DNA from: Rhodospirillales bacterium
Lineage (GTDB): Bacteria; Pseudomonadota; Alphaproteobacteria; ATCC43930; CGMCC-115725
Length of the DNA stretch: 53,386 bases
Assembly (NCBI GenBank): GCA_028288725.1
Contig: JAQGIC010000044.1
Coordinates: 1 to 53,386 of the forward strand
Direction of reading: 5' to 3'
Positions within the stretch are counted from its first letter, which is position 1. Every line of letters begins with the position of its first letter. The notes beneath the pieces were generated by a model that ran no database searches, was not told the DNA's origin, and saw nothing but the letters and a program-made list of their open reading frames with translations. The translations under genes and the position numbers were made by a program. Below are positions 37,112 through 47,096 of the stretch, piece after piece.

Positions 37112-39381
37112 TGGAGGCGCGCGTCGGCGTCACCGGCGCACGGCGCCTGCTTGGCGGGCTACGCGATGTCATGGCCGGCGACGGCAACGCGCAGGAACGG
37201 CTCGACCGCATCGTCCGGCTGATCGCCGCCGACATGGAGGCCGAGGTCTGCTCGGCCTACATCATGCGCGCCGGCGATATCCTGGAACTATGCGCGACCG
37301 AAGGCCTGTTTCCGGAATCGGTCCATCGCACCCGGCTGCGCGTCGGCGAGGGCCTGGTCGGCGCTATCGCGGCTACCGCCCGGCCGCTGGCCTTGAGCGA
37401 TGCCCAGGCTCATCCGGCCTTCGCCTATCGCCCGGAAACCGGCGAAGAGGTCTATCACTCGCTGATGGGTGTGCCGATCCTGCGCTCCGGCCGGGTGTCG
37501 GGCGTGCTGGTCGTGCAGAACCGCTCGCAGCGGCACTATACCGACGAAGTGATCGAGGCGCTGCAGACCGTCGCCATGGTGCTGGCCGAGCTGGTCGCCA
37601 CCGGGTCCCTGGTCGATGTCGAGGAGCAGCACCCGACCCAGGGCATCGCCACCCTGCCGCATCGGCTGGACGGCGTGCGGCTGAATTCGGGCCTCGCCAT
37701 CGGCACGGCGGTGCTGCACGAGCCCGCGATCGTCATCCGGCAACTGGTCGCCGAAGATCCGGAAGCCGAAGCCGTGCGGCTCGGCATCGCGATCGAGGAG
37801 ATGCAGCGCTCGATCGACCGCATGCTGTCGTCGAGCGATCTGGCCCATGGCGGCGAGCATCGCGACATCCTGGAAACCTACCGCATGTTCGCCGAGGACC
37901 GCGGCTGGCTGGGCCGCATCCGCGAGGCAGTCGAAAGCGGGCTCACCGCCGAGGCCGCGGTGCAGAAGGTGCGCGACGACACGCGCGCTCGCATGAAGCA
38001 GATCAGCGACCCCTATATCCGCGAGCGGCTGACCGATCTCGAAGATCTGGCGAATCGGTTGCAGCATCATCTGTCGGGCGGCGTCATCACGGCCGCGGCC
38101 GAAACAGAGGCCGAGGATGTCGTGCTGGTCGCGCGCAGCATGGGCCCGGCCGAGCTGATGGACTACGACCGCAAGCGCCTGCGCGCGCTGGTGCTGGAAG
38201 AAGGCTCGCCGAGCTCCCATGTCGCCGTCGTGGCGCGCGCGCTCGACATTCCCGTGGTCGGCCGGGTCAAGGGCGCCATCGCCCAGATCGATGCCGGCGA
38301 CCAGGTCGTGGTCGATGGCGACAATGCCCAGGTGCTGGTGCGGCCGAGCGAGGACGTCCAGGCCGCGGTCGAGACCCGCCTGGCCGAGCGCCGGTCGCGC
38401 AAGGCGTCCTATCAGGCGCTGCGCGAGCTGCCGGCCGTCACGCGCGACGGCGTCGCGATCGGCCTCATGATGAATGCCGGCCTGCTGATCGACCTGCCGG
38501 AGCTGGAGGCGACTCGTGCCGACGGCATCGGGCTCTACCGCACCGAGCTGCCGTTCATGGCGCGCCAGGATTTCCCGAACGTCGCCGACCAGACCGAGCT
38601 TTATGCCCGCGTGCTGGAACAGGCCCAGGGCAAGCCGGTGGTGTTCCGCACGCTGGATGTCGGGGGCGACAAGCTCTTGCCCTATATGCCGGAAACGGTT
38701 GAAGAGAACCCGGCCATGGGCTGGCGCGCGCTGCGCATCTCGCTCGACCGGCCCGGCATGCTGCGCCAGCAGTTGCGGGCCTTGCTGCTGGCGGCGAACG
38801 GCAGACCCCTGTCGATCATGTTTCCCATGGTGGCCGAAGTCGCGGAGTTCGCCACCGCGCGCCGGATCCTGAACATGGAGCTGCAGCGGCTCGGGCCGCG
38901 CGGCAAGCCGCTGCCGTCGAGCCTCAGGGTCGGGGCCATGCTGGAAGTGCCGGCGCTGATCTGGCAGCTCGAAGCCTTGTGCCGCCAAGTCGATTTCATC
39001 TCGGTCGGATCGAACGACCTGATGCAGTTCCTGTTCGCCAAGGATCGCGGCAATGCGCGGCTGGCCGAACGCTACGATGTGCTGGCGCCGGGGGCGCTCA
39101 CTTGCCTGGCCGAGATCGTGCGCGCCGCCGACCAGGGCGGGGTGACCCTGTCGCTGTGCGGCGAAATGGCCGGCAGCCCGGTCGAGGCCATGGCGCTGAT
39201 CGGGCTCGGTTTTCGCAACCTATCGATGTCGCCGTCGGCGATCGGACCGGTAAAGGCCATGGTGCGCAGCCTGGATGTCGGCCCCTTGCGGCAATATCTG
39301 GCGGTGGTCACGCGCCTGCCCGACCATAGTTTGCGCGAAAAGTTACGTGAATTCGCCCGCGATCATGGGATTTCGATCTGA
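37111..39381 (+). CDS. ptsP: PTS-Ntr phosphotransferase enzyme I (EI-Ntr)
   Basis: PtsP uses PEP to phosphorylate NPr, starting the nitrogen-related PTS that controls metabolism, potassium transport and envelope functions. The 756-residue protein has an N-terminal GAF domain (about 15-165; binds glutamine/2-oxoglutarate in homologues), the EI N-terminal domain with the phospho-accepting H370 in EEGSPSSHVAVVARAL, and the PEP-binding barrel with GIGLYRTELPFM (R477), FRTLDVGGDK, ISVGSNDLMQF and catalytic C683 in SLCGEMAGSP. The partner genes ptsO/ptsN are not in this window. Its coupling to lysC and the flavoprotein is a known alphaproteobacterial order as I recall. Confidence 0.97.
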   Translation: MEARVGVTGARRLLGGLRDVMAGDGNAQERLDRIVRLIAADMEAEVCSAYIMRAGDILELCATEGLFPESVHRTRLRVGEGLVGAIAATARPLALSDAQAHPAFAYRPETGEEVYHSLMGVPILRSGRVSGVLVVQNRSQRHYTDEVIEALQTVAMVLAELVATGSLVDVEEQHPTQGIATLPHRLDGVRLNSGLAIGTAVLHEPAIVIRQLVAEDPEAEAVRLGIAIEEMQRSIDRMLSSSDLAHGGEHRDILETYRMFAEDRGWLGRIREAVESGLTAEAAVQKVRDDTRARMKQISDPYIRERLTDLEDLANRLQHHLSGGVITAAAETEAEDVVLVARSMGPAELMDYDRKRLRALVLEEGSPSSHVAVVARALDIPVVGRVKGAIAQIDAGDQVVVDGDNAQVLVRPSEDVQAAVETRLAERRSRKASYQALRELPAVTRDGVAIGLMMNAGLLIDLPELEATRADGIGLYRTELPFMARQDFPNVADQTELYARVLEQAQGKPVVFRTLDVGGDKLLPYMPETVEENPAMGWRALRISLDRPGMLRQQLRALLLAANGRPLSIMFPMVAEVAEFATARRILNMELQRLGPRGKPLPSSLRVGAMLEVPALIWQLEALCRQVDFISVGSNDLMQFLFAKDRGNARLAERYDVLAPGALTCLAEIVRAADQGGVTLSLCGEMAGSPVEAMALIGLGFRNLSMSPSAIGPVKAMVRSLDVGPLRQYLAVVTRLPDHSLREKLREFARDHGISI

Positions 39382-39496
39382 AACCGGATGCATCCGACGC
39401 TGGGCGCGCGCCATTAGAACTGCTAAAACACGATTCAAGTCAGGAACTCCCGTTCCCCGATTCTGTAGTTATCTTGCATTCGACGGATTTTGACGC

Positions 39497-40711
39497 ATGT
39501 CGATGTTTCAGCGTAAACACCGCGACGACAACGAAGAGCACACGTTCGAAGGTGACCCGTCGGCACCGCAACCCGGCAGCGTGGGCCATCTGCTGCGCTC
39601 CACCCGCGAGGGGTTGGGCTGGGATATCCGCGATGTCGCGGCGGCGCTGCGCATCCGCGCCGAATATCTCGACGCGCTGGAACGCAACACGGTCGAGGGT
39701 CTGCCGGGCGTCGCCTATGCCACCGGCTTTCTGCGCGCCTATGCCGATTACCTGGGTCTTGACGGCAACGAGGCGGTCAACCGCTTCAAGACCGAGAAAA
39801 AGACGCTGGCCTCGCGACCGGAACTCAGCTTTCCCGTTCCCTTGACCGACCGCGGCATTCCCGGCAGCGGTCTGTTCCTGATCGCGCTGCTGCTGGTCAC
39901 GCTGGCCTACGGCACCTGGCATTACATGTCGTCGGGCGAGCGCCCGACGACGCCCGAGGTCGAGCCCGTGCCGGCGCGCCTGTTGGCACCGCAGGCCGAG
40001 GCGCCGCCGCCCGGCACCCCCGAACAGACCGCCGATGCGACGAAGCCCGCGGCCGAGCCGCCGCCGGCGACCGCCCCGGCTCCGGCCGCCGCGGTCCCGC
40101 CCCCCACGCCGACCCTGGCGCCGACGGCCGCCGCCCCGGTACCCGGTCCCGCGGCGACCTTGCCGCCCCCGATCGGCGCCCCGCAGATCGCCGCGGCACC
40201 CGTGCCGGGCAAGCCTGGAAAGCCCGCCCCGAATGCCCCCGCGGCCGCGACACAAGCGCCGGCGAATGCGGACGGCGCGCTGCCGGCGGTGCCGCCCGAG
40301 ACGGCGGCCGTGGACAGCAAGGAGCCCAAGACCTACGGCTCGTTCGCCAATCCCGGCCGCATCGTCGTCAAAGCCACCGGCTATGCCTGGATCCAGGTCT
40401 ATGACGGCAAAGAGACGATCCTGACCCGCACCATGCATCCGGGCGACAGCTATTACGCACCGAACAAGGCCGGCCTGATCATGCGCACCGGCAATGCCGG
40501 CGGCCTGAGCTTCGTGGTCGACGGCAGGCAATTGCCGGCGATCGGACCGACCGGCATGGTCAAGAAGAAGATCCCGCTCGACCCGCAGCGGCTGATTTCG
40601 GGCGACCTGGGCGAGGATGTGCCGGCCACGCCCAAGCCGGCGGCACCGCCGGCGCCGGCCGCCACATCGGTTCAGCCGGCCACGCAACCGGCCGAGGACA
40701 CGCCGGAATAA
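39497..40711 (+). CDS. rodZ: RodZ-like cytoskeletal protein (HTH_25 / DUF4115)
   Basis: RodZ anchors MreB to the membrane. The 404-residue protein has a cytoplasmic helix-turn-helix of the HTH_25 type (about 28-95: GHLLRSTREGLGWDIRDVAA, then EYLDALERNTVEGLPGVAYATGF in two parts). One membrane segment follows at about 125-143 (GLFLIALLLVTLAYGTWHYM). A long Pro/Ala-rich periplasmic linker (about 150-270) and a C-terminal DUF4115 domain (VVKATGYAWIQVYDGKETIL, then GNAGGLSFVVDGRQLPAIG) complete it. This is the standard RodZ layout. It precedes ispG, the usual position, and connects functionally with the mre genes at 2845-8601. Confidence 0.92.
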   Translation: MSMFQRKHRDDNEEHTFEGDPSAPQPGSVGHLLRSTREGLGWDIRDVAAALRIRAEYLDALERNTVEGLPGVAYATGFLRAYADYLGLDGNEAVNRFKTEKKTLASRPELSFPVPLTDRGIPGSGLFLIALLLVTLAYGTWHYMSSGERPTTPEVEPVPARLLAPQAEAPPPGTPEQTADATKPAAEPPPATAPAPAAAVPPPTPTLAPTAAAPVPGPAATLPPPIGAPQIAAAPVPGKPGKPAPNAPAAATQAPANADGALPAVPPETAAVDSKEPKTYGSFANPGRIVVKATGYAWIQVYDGKETILTRTMHPGDSYYAPNKAGLIMRTGNAGGLSFVVDGRQLPAIGPTGMVKKKIPLDPQRLISGDLGEDVPATPKPAAPPAPAATSVQPATQPAEDTPE

Positions 40712-40725
40712 TGGTCTCCGTCTAA

Positions 40726-40812
40726 AGCTATGTCCGATCCTTGGGATTGGACATAGCTCGACTTTAATCGGCCTGACGCGAATTCTTGTCGTTCGGATGA
40801 AACCATCCGAAC
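40726..40812. repeat. Two hairpins in the rodZ-ispG spacer
   Basis: AGCTATGTCCGATCC-TTG-GGATTGGACATAGCT (40726-40758) is a 15-bp stem with one G-T pair, and GTTCGGATG-AAAC-CATCCGAAC (40791-40812) a perfect 9-bp stem. Neither has a U-run. The wording resembles intergenic palindromes I associate with alphaproteobacteria and is in the same style as the array at 31759-31966. It could protect or end the rodZ transcript. Confidence 0.65.
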
Positions 40813-40936
40813 GGAAAGCGCGCTGGGCGCGCGGCTGCAATGCACCGGCGGGCTCGCGGGTCCGCCGGGCTTTTACGAAAATCGTAATCGCGCTATATCA
40901 GGGGCCGCATCAGGTCACTTCGAGGAAGTTACGCTC

Positions 40937-42058
40937 ATGAGCGTCCGTCCGTATCGGGACATCATCCGACGCAAGAGCCGTCAGATCCGGGTCGGCAATG
41001 TACTGGTCGGCGGCGACGCCCCGATCTCCGTGCAGACCATGACCAACTCGCTGACGCCCGACGTCGAGGGCACGCTGGCCCAGATCCGCGCGGCCGCCGA
41101 GGCTGGCTGCGACATCGTGCGCGTGTCCTGCCCCGACGAGGAGTCGACCGCCGCGCTGAGCGCCATCGTCAAGGGTTCGCCCGTGCCGATCGTGGCCGAT
41201 ATCCATTTCCATTATAAGCGCGCGATCGAGGCCGCCAAGGCCGGCGCCGCGTGCCTGCGCATCAATCCGGGCAACATCGGCTCGGCCGCGCGCGTCAAGG
41301 AAGTCGTCCAGGCGGCCAAGGATCACGGCTGCTCCATGCGCATCGGCGTCAATGCCGGCTCGCTCGAGCGGGAACTGTTGGAACGCTACGGCGAGCCCTG
41401 CCCCGAAGCCATGGTCGAATCCGCGCTGAACCACGCCAAAATCCTCGAGGACAACGACTTCTTCGAGTTCAAGATCTCGTGCAAGGCGTCCGACGTGTTC
41501 CTGGCGGTCGCCGCCTATAACGCGCTGTCGGAAGCCTGCGATTACCCGCTGCATCTGGGCATCACCGAGGCCGGCGGCCTGCGCATGGGCACGATCAAGT
41601 CGTCGATCGGCTTGGGCTCGCTGCTGTGGGCCGGCATCGGCGACACGGTCCGCGTCTCGCTCTCGGCCGAGCCGGTCGAAGAGGTCAAGGTCGGCTACGA
41701 CATCCTGAAGTCGCTGGGCCTGCGCCGTCGCGGCGTCACGGTCATCTCCTGCCCGTCCTGCGCCCGCCAGAATTTCCAGGTCATCAAGACGGTGGAAGTG
41801 CTGGAAGAGCGCCTGTCGCACATCACCACGCCGATGACCGTGTCGGTGATCGGCTGCGTCGTGAACGGCCCGGGCGAGGCGCGCGAGACCGACATCGGCT
41901 TGACCGGCGGCGGCAACAACACGCATCAGATCTATATCGCGGGTCAGCCGGACCATCGGCTGAAGGACAAGGACATCGTCGACCATCTGGTCCATCTGGT
42001 CGAGCAGAAGGCGGCACAGCTCGAAGCGGCGAAGGCGGCGGCGGAAGCAGCGGAATAG
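40937..42058 (+). CDS. ispG: (E)-4-hydroxy-3-methylbut-2-enyl-diphosphate synthase
   Basis: IspG (GcpE) converts MEcPP to HMBPP, the penultimate MEP-pathway step, using a [4Fe-4S] cluster. The 373-residue length is the short bacterial form. The cluster ligands are C272, C275 ([11 protein letters not shown]) and C307 ([12 protein letters not shown]), with E314 as the fourth ligand as in E. coli. The N-terminal TIM barrel is marked by [33 protein letters not shown] and RINPGNIGS. The gene starts 225 bp after rodZ and ends at a hairpin before hisS. Confidence 0.98.
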   Translation: MSVRPYRDIIRRKSRQIRVGNVLVGGDAPISVQTMTNSLTPDVEGTLAQIRAAAEAGCDIVRVSCPDEESTAALSAIVKGSPVPIVADIHFHYKRAIEAAKAGAACLRINPGNIGSAARVKEVVQAAKDHGCSMRIGVNAGSLERELLERYGEPCPEAMVESALNHAKILEDNDFFEFKISCKASDVFLAVAAYNALSEACDYPLHLGITEAGGLRMGTIKSSIGLGSLLWAGIGDTVRVSLSAEPVEEVKVGYDILKSLGLRRRGVTVISCPSCARQNFQVIKTVEVLEERLSHITTPMTVSVIGCVVNGPGEARETDIGLTGGGNNTHQIYIAGQPDHRLKDKDIVDHLVHLVEQKAAQLEAAKAAAEAAE

Positions 42059-42078
42059 CGCTGCCACCCGGTTCATTA

Positions 42079-42112
42079 AAGGGGCCGGACGCCTTCACGT
42101 CCGGCCCCTTGT
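42079..42112 (+). terminator. Terminator-like hairpin after ispG
   Basis: AAGGGGCCGGACG-CCTTCA-CGTCCGGCCCCTT is a perfect 13-bp stem, followed by GTCTATTCT. It stands 20 bp after the ispG stop and 38 bp before hisS. The T content after the stem is modest, so partial read-through into hisS is possible. Confidence 0.75.
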
Positions 42113-42148
42113 CTATTCTAGCGTCGTTTCATTCGAAGGATTGATCCC

Positions 42149-43393
42149 ATGGCCCAGCTTCAGGCGGTGCGCGGCACCCAGGACCTGCTGCCTGCCGAGG
42201 CCCGCCGCCACCGTACCGTGATCGAGACCGCGCGCGCCGTGTCCGAGCGCTATGGTTTCGGCGAGATCGCGACGCCGATCTTCGAGTTCACCGAAGTGTT
42301 CTCCCGGCCGATCGGCGAGACGACCGATGTGGTGTCGAAGGAGATGTACACGTTCCAGGATCGCGGCGGCGAGGAGATCACGCTCCGGCCGGAGAACACC
42401 GCCGGCGTCGCGCGCGCCGTGCTGTCGAACGGGCTCACCCAATCGACGCCGCTCAAATTCTTCTATGCCGGAGCGATGTTCCGCTACGAACGGCCGCAGA
42501 AGGGCCGCTATCGCCAGTTCCACCAGATCGGCGCCGAGTTGATCGGCCCGGCCCAACCGCAGGCCGACATCGAGGTCATCGCCATGGGGGCGGCGATCCT
42601 GGACGAGCTCGGTGTCCTCAAATCCTGCCGGCTCGAGCTGAATACCCTGGGGGACACGCCCAGCCGCACCGCCTATCGCGCGGCACTGGTCGCGTATTTC
42701 ACCGCGCGCCTGGACGAGCTGTCGGACGAAAGTCGCGACCGGCTCGGCCGCAATCCGCTGCGCATCCTCGACAGCAAGGACGAGGGCGACAAGGCGCTGG
42801 TGGCCGACGCGCCCGGCTTCGGCGCCTATCTGAGCGACGAGGCCAATGCCTTCTTCGATCAGGTCAGGCGCGGGCTCGACGCCCTCGGCATCGCCTATGA
42901 GCTGAATCCGCGCCTGGTCCGCGGACTCGACTATTACAGCCACACCGCGTTCGAGTTCATCACGACCGAGCTGGGCGCCCAGGGCACCGTGCTGGGCGGC
43001 GGCCGCTACGATGGGCTGATGGGCATGATGGGCGGGCCGGAGATGCCGGCGGTCGGCTGGGCCGGCGGCATCGAGCGCCTGGCCATGCTGATCGCCGAAC
43101 CCAAGGGAGCGCCCCGGCCGATCGCAGTCATTCCGATCGGCGAGGCGGCCGAACTGGAGGCGCTGAAGCTGACCCAGCGCCTGCGCGGCGCCGGCCATGT
43201 CGTCGATCTGGGCTATAGCGGCAATGCCGGCAAGCGCATGAAGCGCGCCAACAAGATCGAAGCCCGCGTGGCCCTGGTGCTGGGCGAGGACGAGCTCAAG
43301 CGCGGCGCCGTCACGTTCCGCGACCTGGACGCCGGCAGCCAGGAGGAAGTGCCGCTGGATGGCCTGGCCGAGCGGCTGAAGGGTTTGGTCTGA
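42149..43393 (+). CDS. hisS: Histidyl-tRNA synthetase
   Basis: HisS charges tRNA-His. The 414-residue class II synthetase has motif 1 ([20 protein letters not shown]), motif 2 ([20 protein letters not shown]) and motif 3 ([12 protein letters not shown]). The histidine-specific boxes are [15 protein letters not shown] (HisA box 1) and [14 protein letters not shown] (box 2), and a C-terminal anticodon-binding domain begins at about residue 325 ([20 protein letters not shown]). The start gives [15 protein letters not shown], the typical opening. prfA begins 5 bp after its stop. Confidence 0.98.
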   Translation: MAQLQAVRGTQDLLPAEARRHRTVIETARAVSERYGFGEIATPIFEFTEVFSRPIGETTDVVSKEMYTFQDRGGEEITLRPENTAGVARAVLSNGLTQSTPLKFFYAGAMFRYERPQKGRYRQFHQIGAELIGPAQPQADIEVIAMGAAILDELGVLKSCRLELNTLGDTPSRTAYRAALVAYFTARLDELSDESRDRLGRNPLRILDSKDEGDKALVADAPGFGAYLSDEANAFFDQVRRGLDALGIAYELNPRLVRGLDYYSHTAFEFITTELGAQGTVLGGGRYDGLMGMMGGPEMPAVGWAGGIERLAMLIAEPKGAPRPIAVIPIGEAAELEALKLTQRLRGAGHVVDLGYSGNAGKRMKRANKIEARVALVLGEDELKRGAVTFRDLDAGSQEEVPLDGLAERLKGLV

Positions 43394-43398
43394 CCGCC

Positions 43399-44475
43399 AT
43401 GGACCGCACCTCCCTCGACCATAAGCTCCATCGCCTGACCGTCCGCTATGACGAGCTGCGCGACATTCTGGCCGGCGCGATCGATCCCGGCAGCTTCGCC
43501 AAGCTGTCCAAGGAATTCAGCGACCTGGAGCCGATCGTCGGCGCCATCGGCGAGCTGAATGCCGCGCGCGACGAGATCGCCAACCTGGCCCAGATGGTCG
43601 CCGACAATTCGGACGCGGAACTGAGGGCGATGGCCGAGGAGGAATTCCTGGCGCTGAAGGACCGGATTCCGCTGCTGGAACGCGCGGTGCAGGTCATGCT
43701 GCTGCCCAAGGACGCGGCCGACGACAAGAACGCCATCCTGGAGGTGCGCGCCGGCACCGGCGGCGAAGAGGCGGCGTTGTTCGCGTCCGACCTGTTCCGC
43801 ATGTACCAGCGCTATGCCGACCAGCATGGCTGGCGCTTCGAGACCATGAACATCTCCGAAGGCACGGCCGGCGGCTTCAAGGAAGCGACCGCCGAGATTT
43901 CCGGCCGCAGCGTGTTCGCGCGCCTGAAATTCGAGTCGGGCGTCCATCGCGTGCAGCGCGTGCCGGCGACCGAGACACAAGGCCGCATCCATACCTCGGC
44001 CGCGACCGTCGCCGTGCTGCCGGAGGCCGAGGAAGTCGACATTCAGATCGAGGACAAGGATCTTCGAATCGACGTCTACCGGTCGAGCGGGCCCGGCGGC
44101 CAGTCGGTCAACACGACCGACAGTGCCGTGCGCCTGACCCATCTGCCCACCGGCCTGGTCGTCATCCAGCAGGATGAAAAATCCCAGCACAAGAACAAGG
44201 CCAAGGCCCTGAAGGTGCTGCGCGCGCGCCTCTACGACCGGGAACGCCAGGCGCTCGACGATGCCCGCGCCGCCGACCGCAAGAGCCAGGTCGGCACCGG
44301 CGACCGCTCGGAGCGCATCCGCACCTATAATTTCCCGCAAGGCCGCGTGACCGATCACCGCATCAATCTGACGCTCTACAAGATCGAGAAGGTCATGGCC
44401 GGCGAAGCGCTCGACGAAATGATCGAGGCGCTGATCGCCGAGGATCAGGCGGCGAAGCTCGCCGATATCGAGTGA
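43399..44475 (+). CDS. prfA: Peptide chain release factor 1
   Basis: RF1 reads UAA and UAG stops. The 358-residue protein has the codon-recognition P-A-T in [20 protein letters not shown], and the peptidyl hydrolysis motif G233-G234-Q235 in [17 protein letters not shown], at the same residue numbers as in E. coli. The N-terminal helical domain (1-100) and the [20 protein letters not shown] loop are as expected. It overlaps prmC, which methylates the GGQ glutamine, by 4 bp (GTGA). Confidence 0.98.
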   Translation: MDRTSLDHKLHRLTVRYDELRDILAGAIDPGSFAKLSKEFSDLEPIVGAIGELNAARDEIANLAQMVADNSDAELRAMAEEEFLALKDRIPLLERAVQVMLLPKDAADDKNAILEVRAGTGGEEAALFASDLFRMYQRYADQHGWRFETMNISEGTAGGFKEATAEISGRSVFARLKFESGVHRVQRVPATETQGRIHTSAATVAVLPEAEEVDIQIEDKDLRIDVYRSSGPGGQSVNTTDSAVRLTHLPTGLVVIQQDEKSQHKNKAKALKVLRARLYDRERQALDDARAADRKSQVGTGDRSERIRTYNFPQGRVTDHRINLTLYKIEKVMAGEALDEMIEALIAEDQAAKLADIE

Positions 44476-45362
44476 CCGGGTCCGCGCCTCGCGTGACCGG
44501 CGTCGAAATCGGCGCGCTGATCCAGGCCGCCGCCGCCCGGCTGCAGGCCGCCGGGATCGAGGCGCCGACGCGCGAGGCGCGGCTGCTGCTGGGCCATGCG
44601 AGCGGCCTCGGCGCCACCCGGATCATGGCCTATCCGGAACAGGTCATCGATGCGGTGACGGCCGAGACGTTCCAGCGGTCGATCGACCGGCGGGTGGCTC
44701 GCGAGCCGGTTGCCCGCATCCTGGGATCCCGTGAATTCTGGTCGCTCGACTTCACCGTCACCCCGGCGACGCTCGATCCGAGACCCGACAGCGAGACGAT
44801 CGTCGAGGCGGCACTGGACCGTATTCCCGACAGAAATTCGGCTTTGAATATCATTGATTTCGGAACCGGAACGGGTTGCCTGCTGCTGGCGCTGTTGAGC
44901 GAACTGCCGCATTCCTTCGGGCTGGGCGTCGATCGGTCCGAGGCGGCGGCACGGGTCGCCGCCGGCAATGCGCGGCGGCTGGGCTTGGCCGGACGGGCGC
45001 AATTCATCGTCGGCGACTGGGCGGGCGCACTGAGCGGCCCGGTCGATCTGATCGTGTCGAACCCGCCCTATATCCCGGCCGGCGACATCGCCCGGCTGGA
45101 GCCGGAGGTGCGCGAGCATGATCCGCTGACGGCGCTGGCCGGCGGGGCGGATGGGCTCGATCCCTATCGCGTGCTGGCGCCCGAGACGGCGCGGCTGCTG
45201 CGGCCGGGCGGTCATGTCATCCTCGAGGTCGGCCAGGGCCAGGCCGACGCCGTCGCCGGGCTCGGCGTTGCGACCGGCCTGGTCCTGCGCGAGCTGCGGG
45301 CCGACCTCGGCGGAATTGCGCGGGCCGTCGTGCTCGGCAAACCGGCGCTCTCGCGAAAATAA
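44472..45362 (+). CDS. prmC: Release factor glutamine methyltransferase PrmC
   Basis: PrmC (HemK) N5-methylates the GGQ glutamine of release factors. The 296-residue protein has the helical N-terminal domain (about 1-85, [20 protein letters not shown]), then a class I methyltransferase domain with [20 protein letters not shown] and [20 protein letters not shown]. The catalytic N-P-P-Y follows at N197 ([13 protein letters not shown]). The start is a GTG within the prfA stop. Translational coupling of substrate and modifier is the usual arrangement. Confidence 0.97.
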   Translation: MTGSAPRVTGVEIGALIQAAAARLQAAGIEAPTREARLLLGHASGLGATRIMAYPEQVIDAVTAETFQRSIDRRVAREPVARILGSREFWSLDFTVTPATLDPRPDSETIVEAALDRIPDRNSALNIIDFGTGTGCLLLALLSELPHSFGLGVDRSEAAARVAAGNARRLGLAGRAQFIVGDWAGALSGPVDLIVSNPPYIPAGDIARLEPEVREHDPLTALAGGADGLDPYRVLAPETARLLRPGGHVILEVGQGQADAVAGLGVATGLVLRELRADLGGIARAVVLGKPALSRK

Positions 45363-45553
45363 AGGTTGGAATGCGCCCCGTCACCGTCTAGGGTCGAACT
45401 TGACGGGCACACTTCCGAGGCTGATGGCGCCAGGATTGCCCCAGCCCAAACCGCTTCGATGAACCCGCTGCGCCGAATCGCGCGGCCAGTTCCGGCGAGC
45501 CCGTCATCCGATCAAGCCGATTAGAATTTAGCCTTTAGCCGTATCCAGGTGCC

Positions 45554-46069
45554 ATGAGATCAGGTCCCAACAAACGGTCGCGCGGCCGCAGTAACAACAA
45601 TCCCGGCAACATGAATGGTGGCGGAGGAGGCGGTGGTGGCGGCGGTAACAACGGCGGCGGACGTCCCCGTACCCCCCATCGCTCGCAGACCTTCGACAGC
45701 AATGGTCCGGGCCTCAAAATTCGCGGAAACGCCTATCAGGTGTTCGAGCGCTATGTGGCGTTGGCCCGGGAAGCCGCTTCGGCGGGCGATCGGATCGCCG
45801 CCGAGAACCTGTACCAGCATGCGGAACATTATTTCCGGGTGATGAATGCGAACGGCGAAGGCCCGCAGCATTTCCGGCCGACCACGCCGGCCGACACGGG
45901 CGAGGGCGAGCAGCCCGAGCAGACGGAAGCCAGCGTGCAGCACACCCAGCAGCCGCAGCAGCATGCCGAGCATCAGGGCAACGACCATGGTCATGGCAAC
46001 AGCCATGGCGATCATGGCCGCGGTCACGATCAGCATGAGCAGGAACCGGAAGCCCAGCCGGCCGAATAG
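45554..46069 (+). CDS. DUF4167 protein with Gly-rich head and His/Gln-rich tail
   Basis: A 171-residue protein. The conserved DUF4167 core is about residues 48-95 (GLKIRGNAYQVFERYVALAR, then EAASAGDRIAAENLYQHAEH and YFRVMNA). It is preceded by a basic opening (MRSGPNKRSRGRSNNN) and a Gly/Asn-rich stretch, and followed by a Glu/Gln-rich then His-Gly-Asp-rich tail (HEGN/HGHGNSHGDHGRGHDQ style). The low-complexity arms and basic head suggest nucleic-acid binding or phase-separating behaviour, but no function is proven. It stands downstream of prmC as in many Rhodospirillales and Rhizobiales. The His-rich tail could bind metal ions. Confidence 0.9.
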   Translation: MRSGPNKRSRGRSNNNPGNMNGGGGGGGGGGNNGGGRPRTPHRSQTFDSNGPGLKIRGNAYQVFERYVALAREAASAGDRIAAENLYQHAEHYFRVMNANGEGPQHFRPTTPADTGEGEQPEQTEASVQHTQQPQQHAEHQGNDHGHGNSHGDHGRGHDQHEQEPEAQPAE

Positions 46070-46080
46070 CGACCCGCTAC

Positions 46081-46117
46081 CGGATGGATGCCCCCTTCAA
46101 GCCGGGGGCACCATCCG
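46081..46117. terminator. Hairpin between convergent DUF4167 and GNAT genes
   Basis: CGGATGG and CCATCCG flank an inner stem GCCCCC-TTCAAGCC-GGGGGC. It overlaps the last codons of the GNAT gene (stop at 46097). Position between convergent genes suggests transcription termination, but no clear U-run is present. Confidence 0.5.
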
Positions 46118-46867
46118 ATAATGGTAGCGATAGAGTTCGCGATATCCCAGGCGCTCGTAGAGCGCCGCGGCCGGTGAGTTGGTTGCGACGACGAAGATCG
46201 CACCCGAACGCGCGCCCGCGTCGGCGACGGCCCACCGGGTGAGATGTCCGAGCAGCGTCCGCATGAGCCCGCGCCGCCGGGCCTCGGGCGCCGTGACCAC
46301 GTCATAGGTCCCCATCAGCCCGCCCTGCACGACCACGAACGCCGCGGCGAGCGGCCGACCGCCCTCGTGCAGCCAGCCGAAGCACGCCCGCGGCACGATC
46401 ACATCCAGCATCCGCGTCAGCGCCGCGGTCTTGCGCGCGTCGAGCGGCGAGAGCGCCAGATAGGCGTCGAGCCACCCCAGACCCGGCGTCGGATCGAGCC
46501 GCAGGGCGATGCCGGCCTCCAGCCCGGTCGGCGCGATCGCGGACAGATCCGGGTTATGCAGCGCGCGTGACGTCTCGAACGGCTCATAGCCGCGCGCCGC
46601 CAGGCGATCGGCCAGATCGGCCGGCTCGGCGAGCGGCGTCACCCGGAAAATCGTCGGCAGTCCGCGGGCGCCAAACCAGTCCTCGGCCCGGGCAATCTTG
46701 GCCTCGACATCGGCGTAACCGGGATAGACGCCGTTCACCGAATTGGCACGCTTGGTATGCCCGTCGGCGAAACGCAAGACCCAGCCATCGTCGAGCACCT
46801 GGGCCAAAGCGGGCCAGGCGCCGAACGAGGCTTCTTCGATGGTACGGATCAGATGGTGGTCGGCCAT
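46097..46867 (-). CDS. GNAT-family N-acetyltransferase
   Basis: A 256-residue protein with a C-terminal GNAT fold (about 125-250). The acetyl-CoA motif is VTAPEARRRGLMRTLLGHLT, preceded by the beta-strand FVVVQGGLMGTYDVV and followed by NSPAAALYERLGYRELYRYHY. The N-terminal half (LIRTIEEASFGAWPALAQVL, then DGWVLRFADGHTKRANSVNG) is typical of a subgroup of GNAT proteins with an extra N-terminal domain in place of the usual single fold. Substrate unknown. It converges with DUF4167 and diverges from the GT-C gene across 229 bp in which I see nothing else. Confidence 0.9.
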   Translation of the reverse strand: MADHHLIRTIEEASFGAWPALAQVLDDGWVLRFADGHTKRANSVNGVYPGYADVEAKIARAEDWFGARGLPTIFRVTPLAEPADLADRLAARGYEPFETSRALHNPDLSAIAPTGLEAGIALRLDPTPGLGWLDAYLALSPLDARKTAALTRMLDVIVPRACFGWLHEGGRPLAAAFVVVQGGLMGTYDVVTAPEARRRGLMRTLLGHLTRWAVADAGARSGAIFVVATNSPAAALYERLGYRELYRYHYRMVPPA

Positions 46868-47096
46868 GGCGCCTCACGGTAAAGTGCGGCCAGGGCATGC
46901 TCGAAACGCTGCCGATCGAGGCCAATCCTCATGCTATAAGCGGCTTGGTGAGGAATGTTAGGAAATAAGTCACCGCCCTGTGGCGTTGTAGGCGACAGCA
47001 ACCCATGCGCGGCCGGATGACATGAAGATCTGCGGAGCAACCTTTTCGTGAACGACGCACTTTTCGTCCCGACGCGCGCCATGAAGGCGTGACCCG

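Noticed and set aside
45535-45717. Proline-rich minus-strand frame opposite the DUF4167 head
   Set aside because: It is the complement of the Gly-rich GGC/GGT run and has no independent support.
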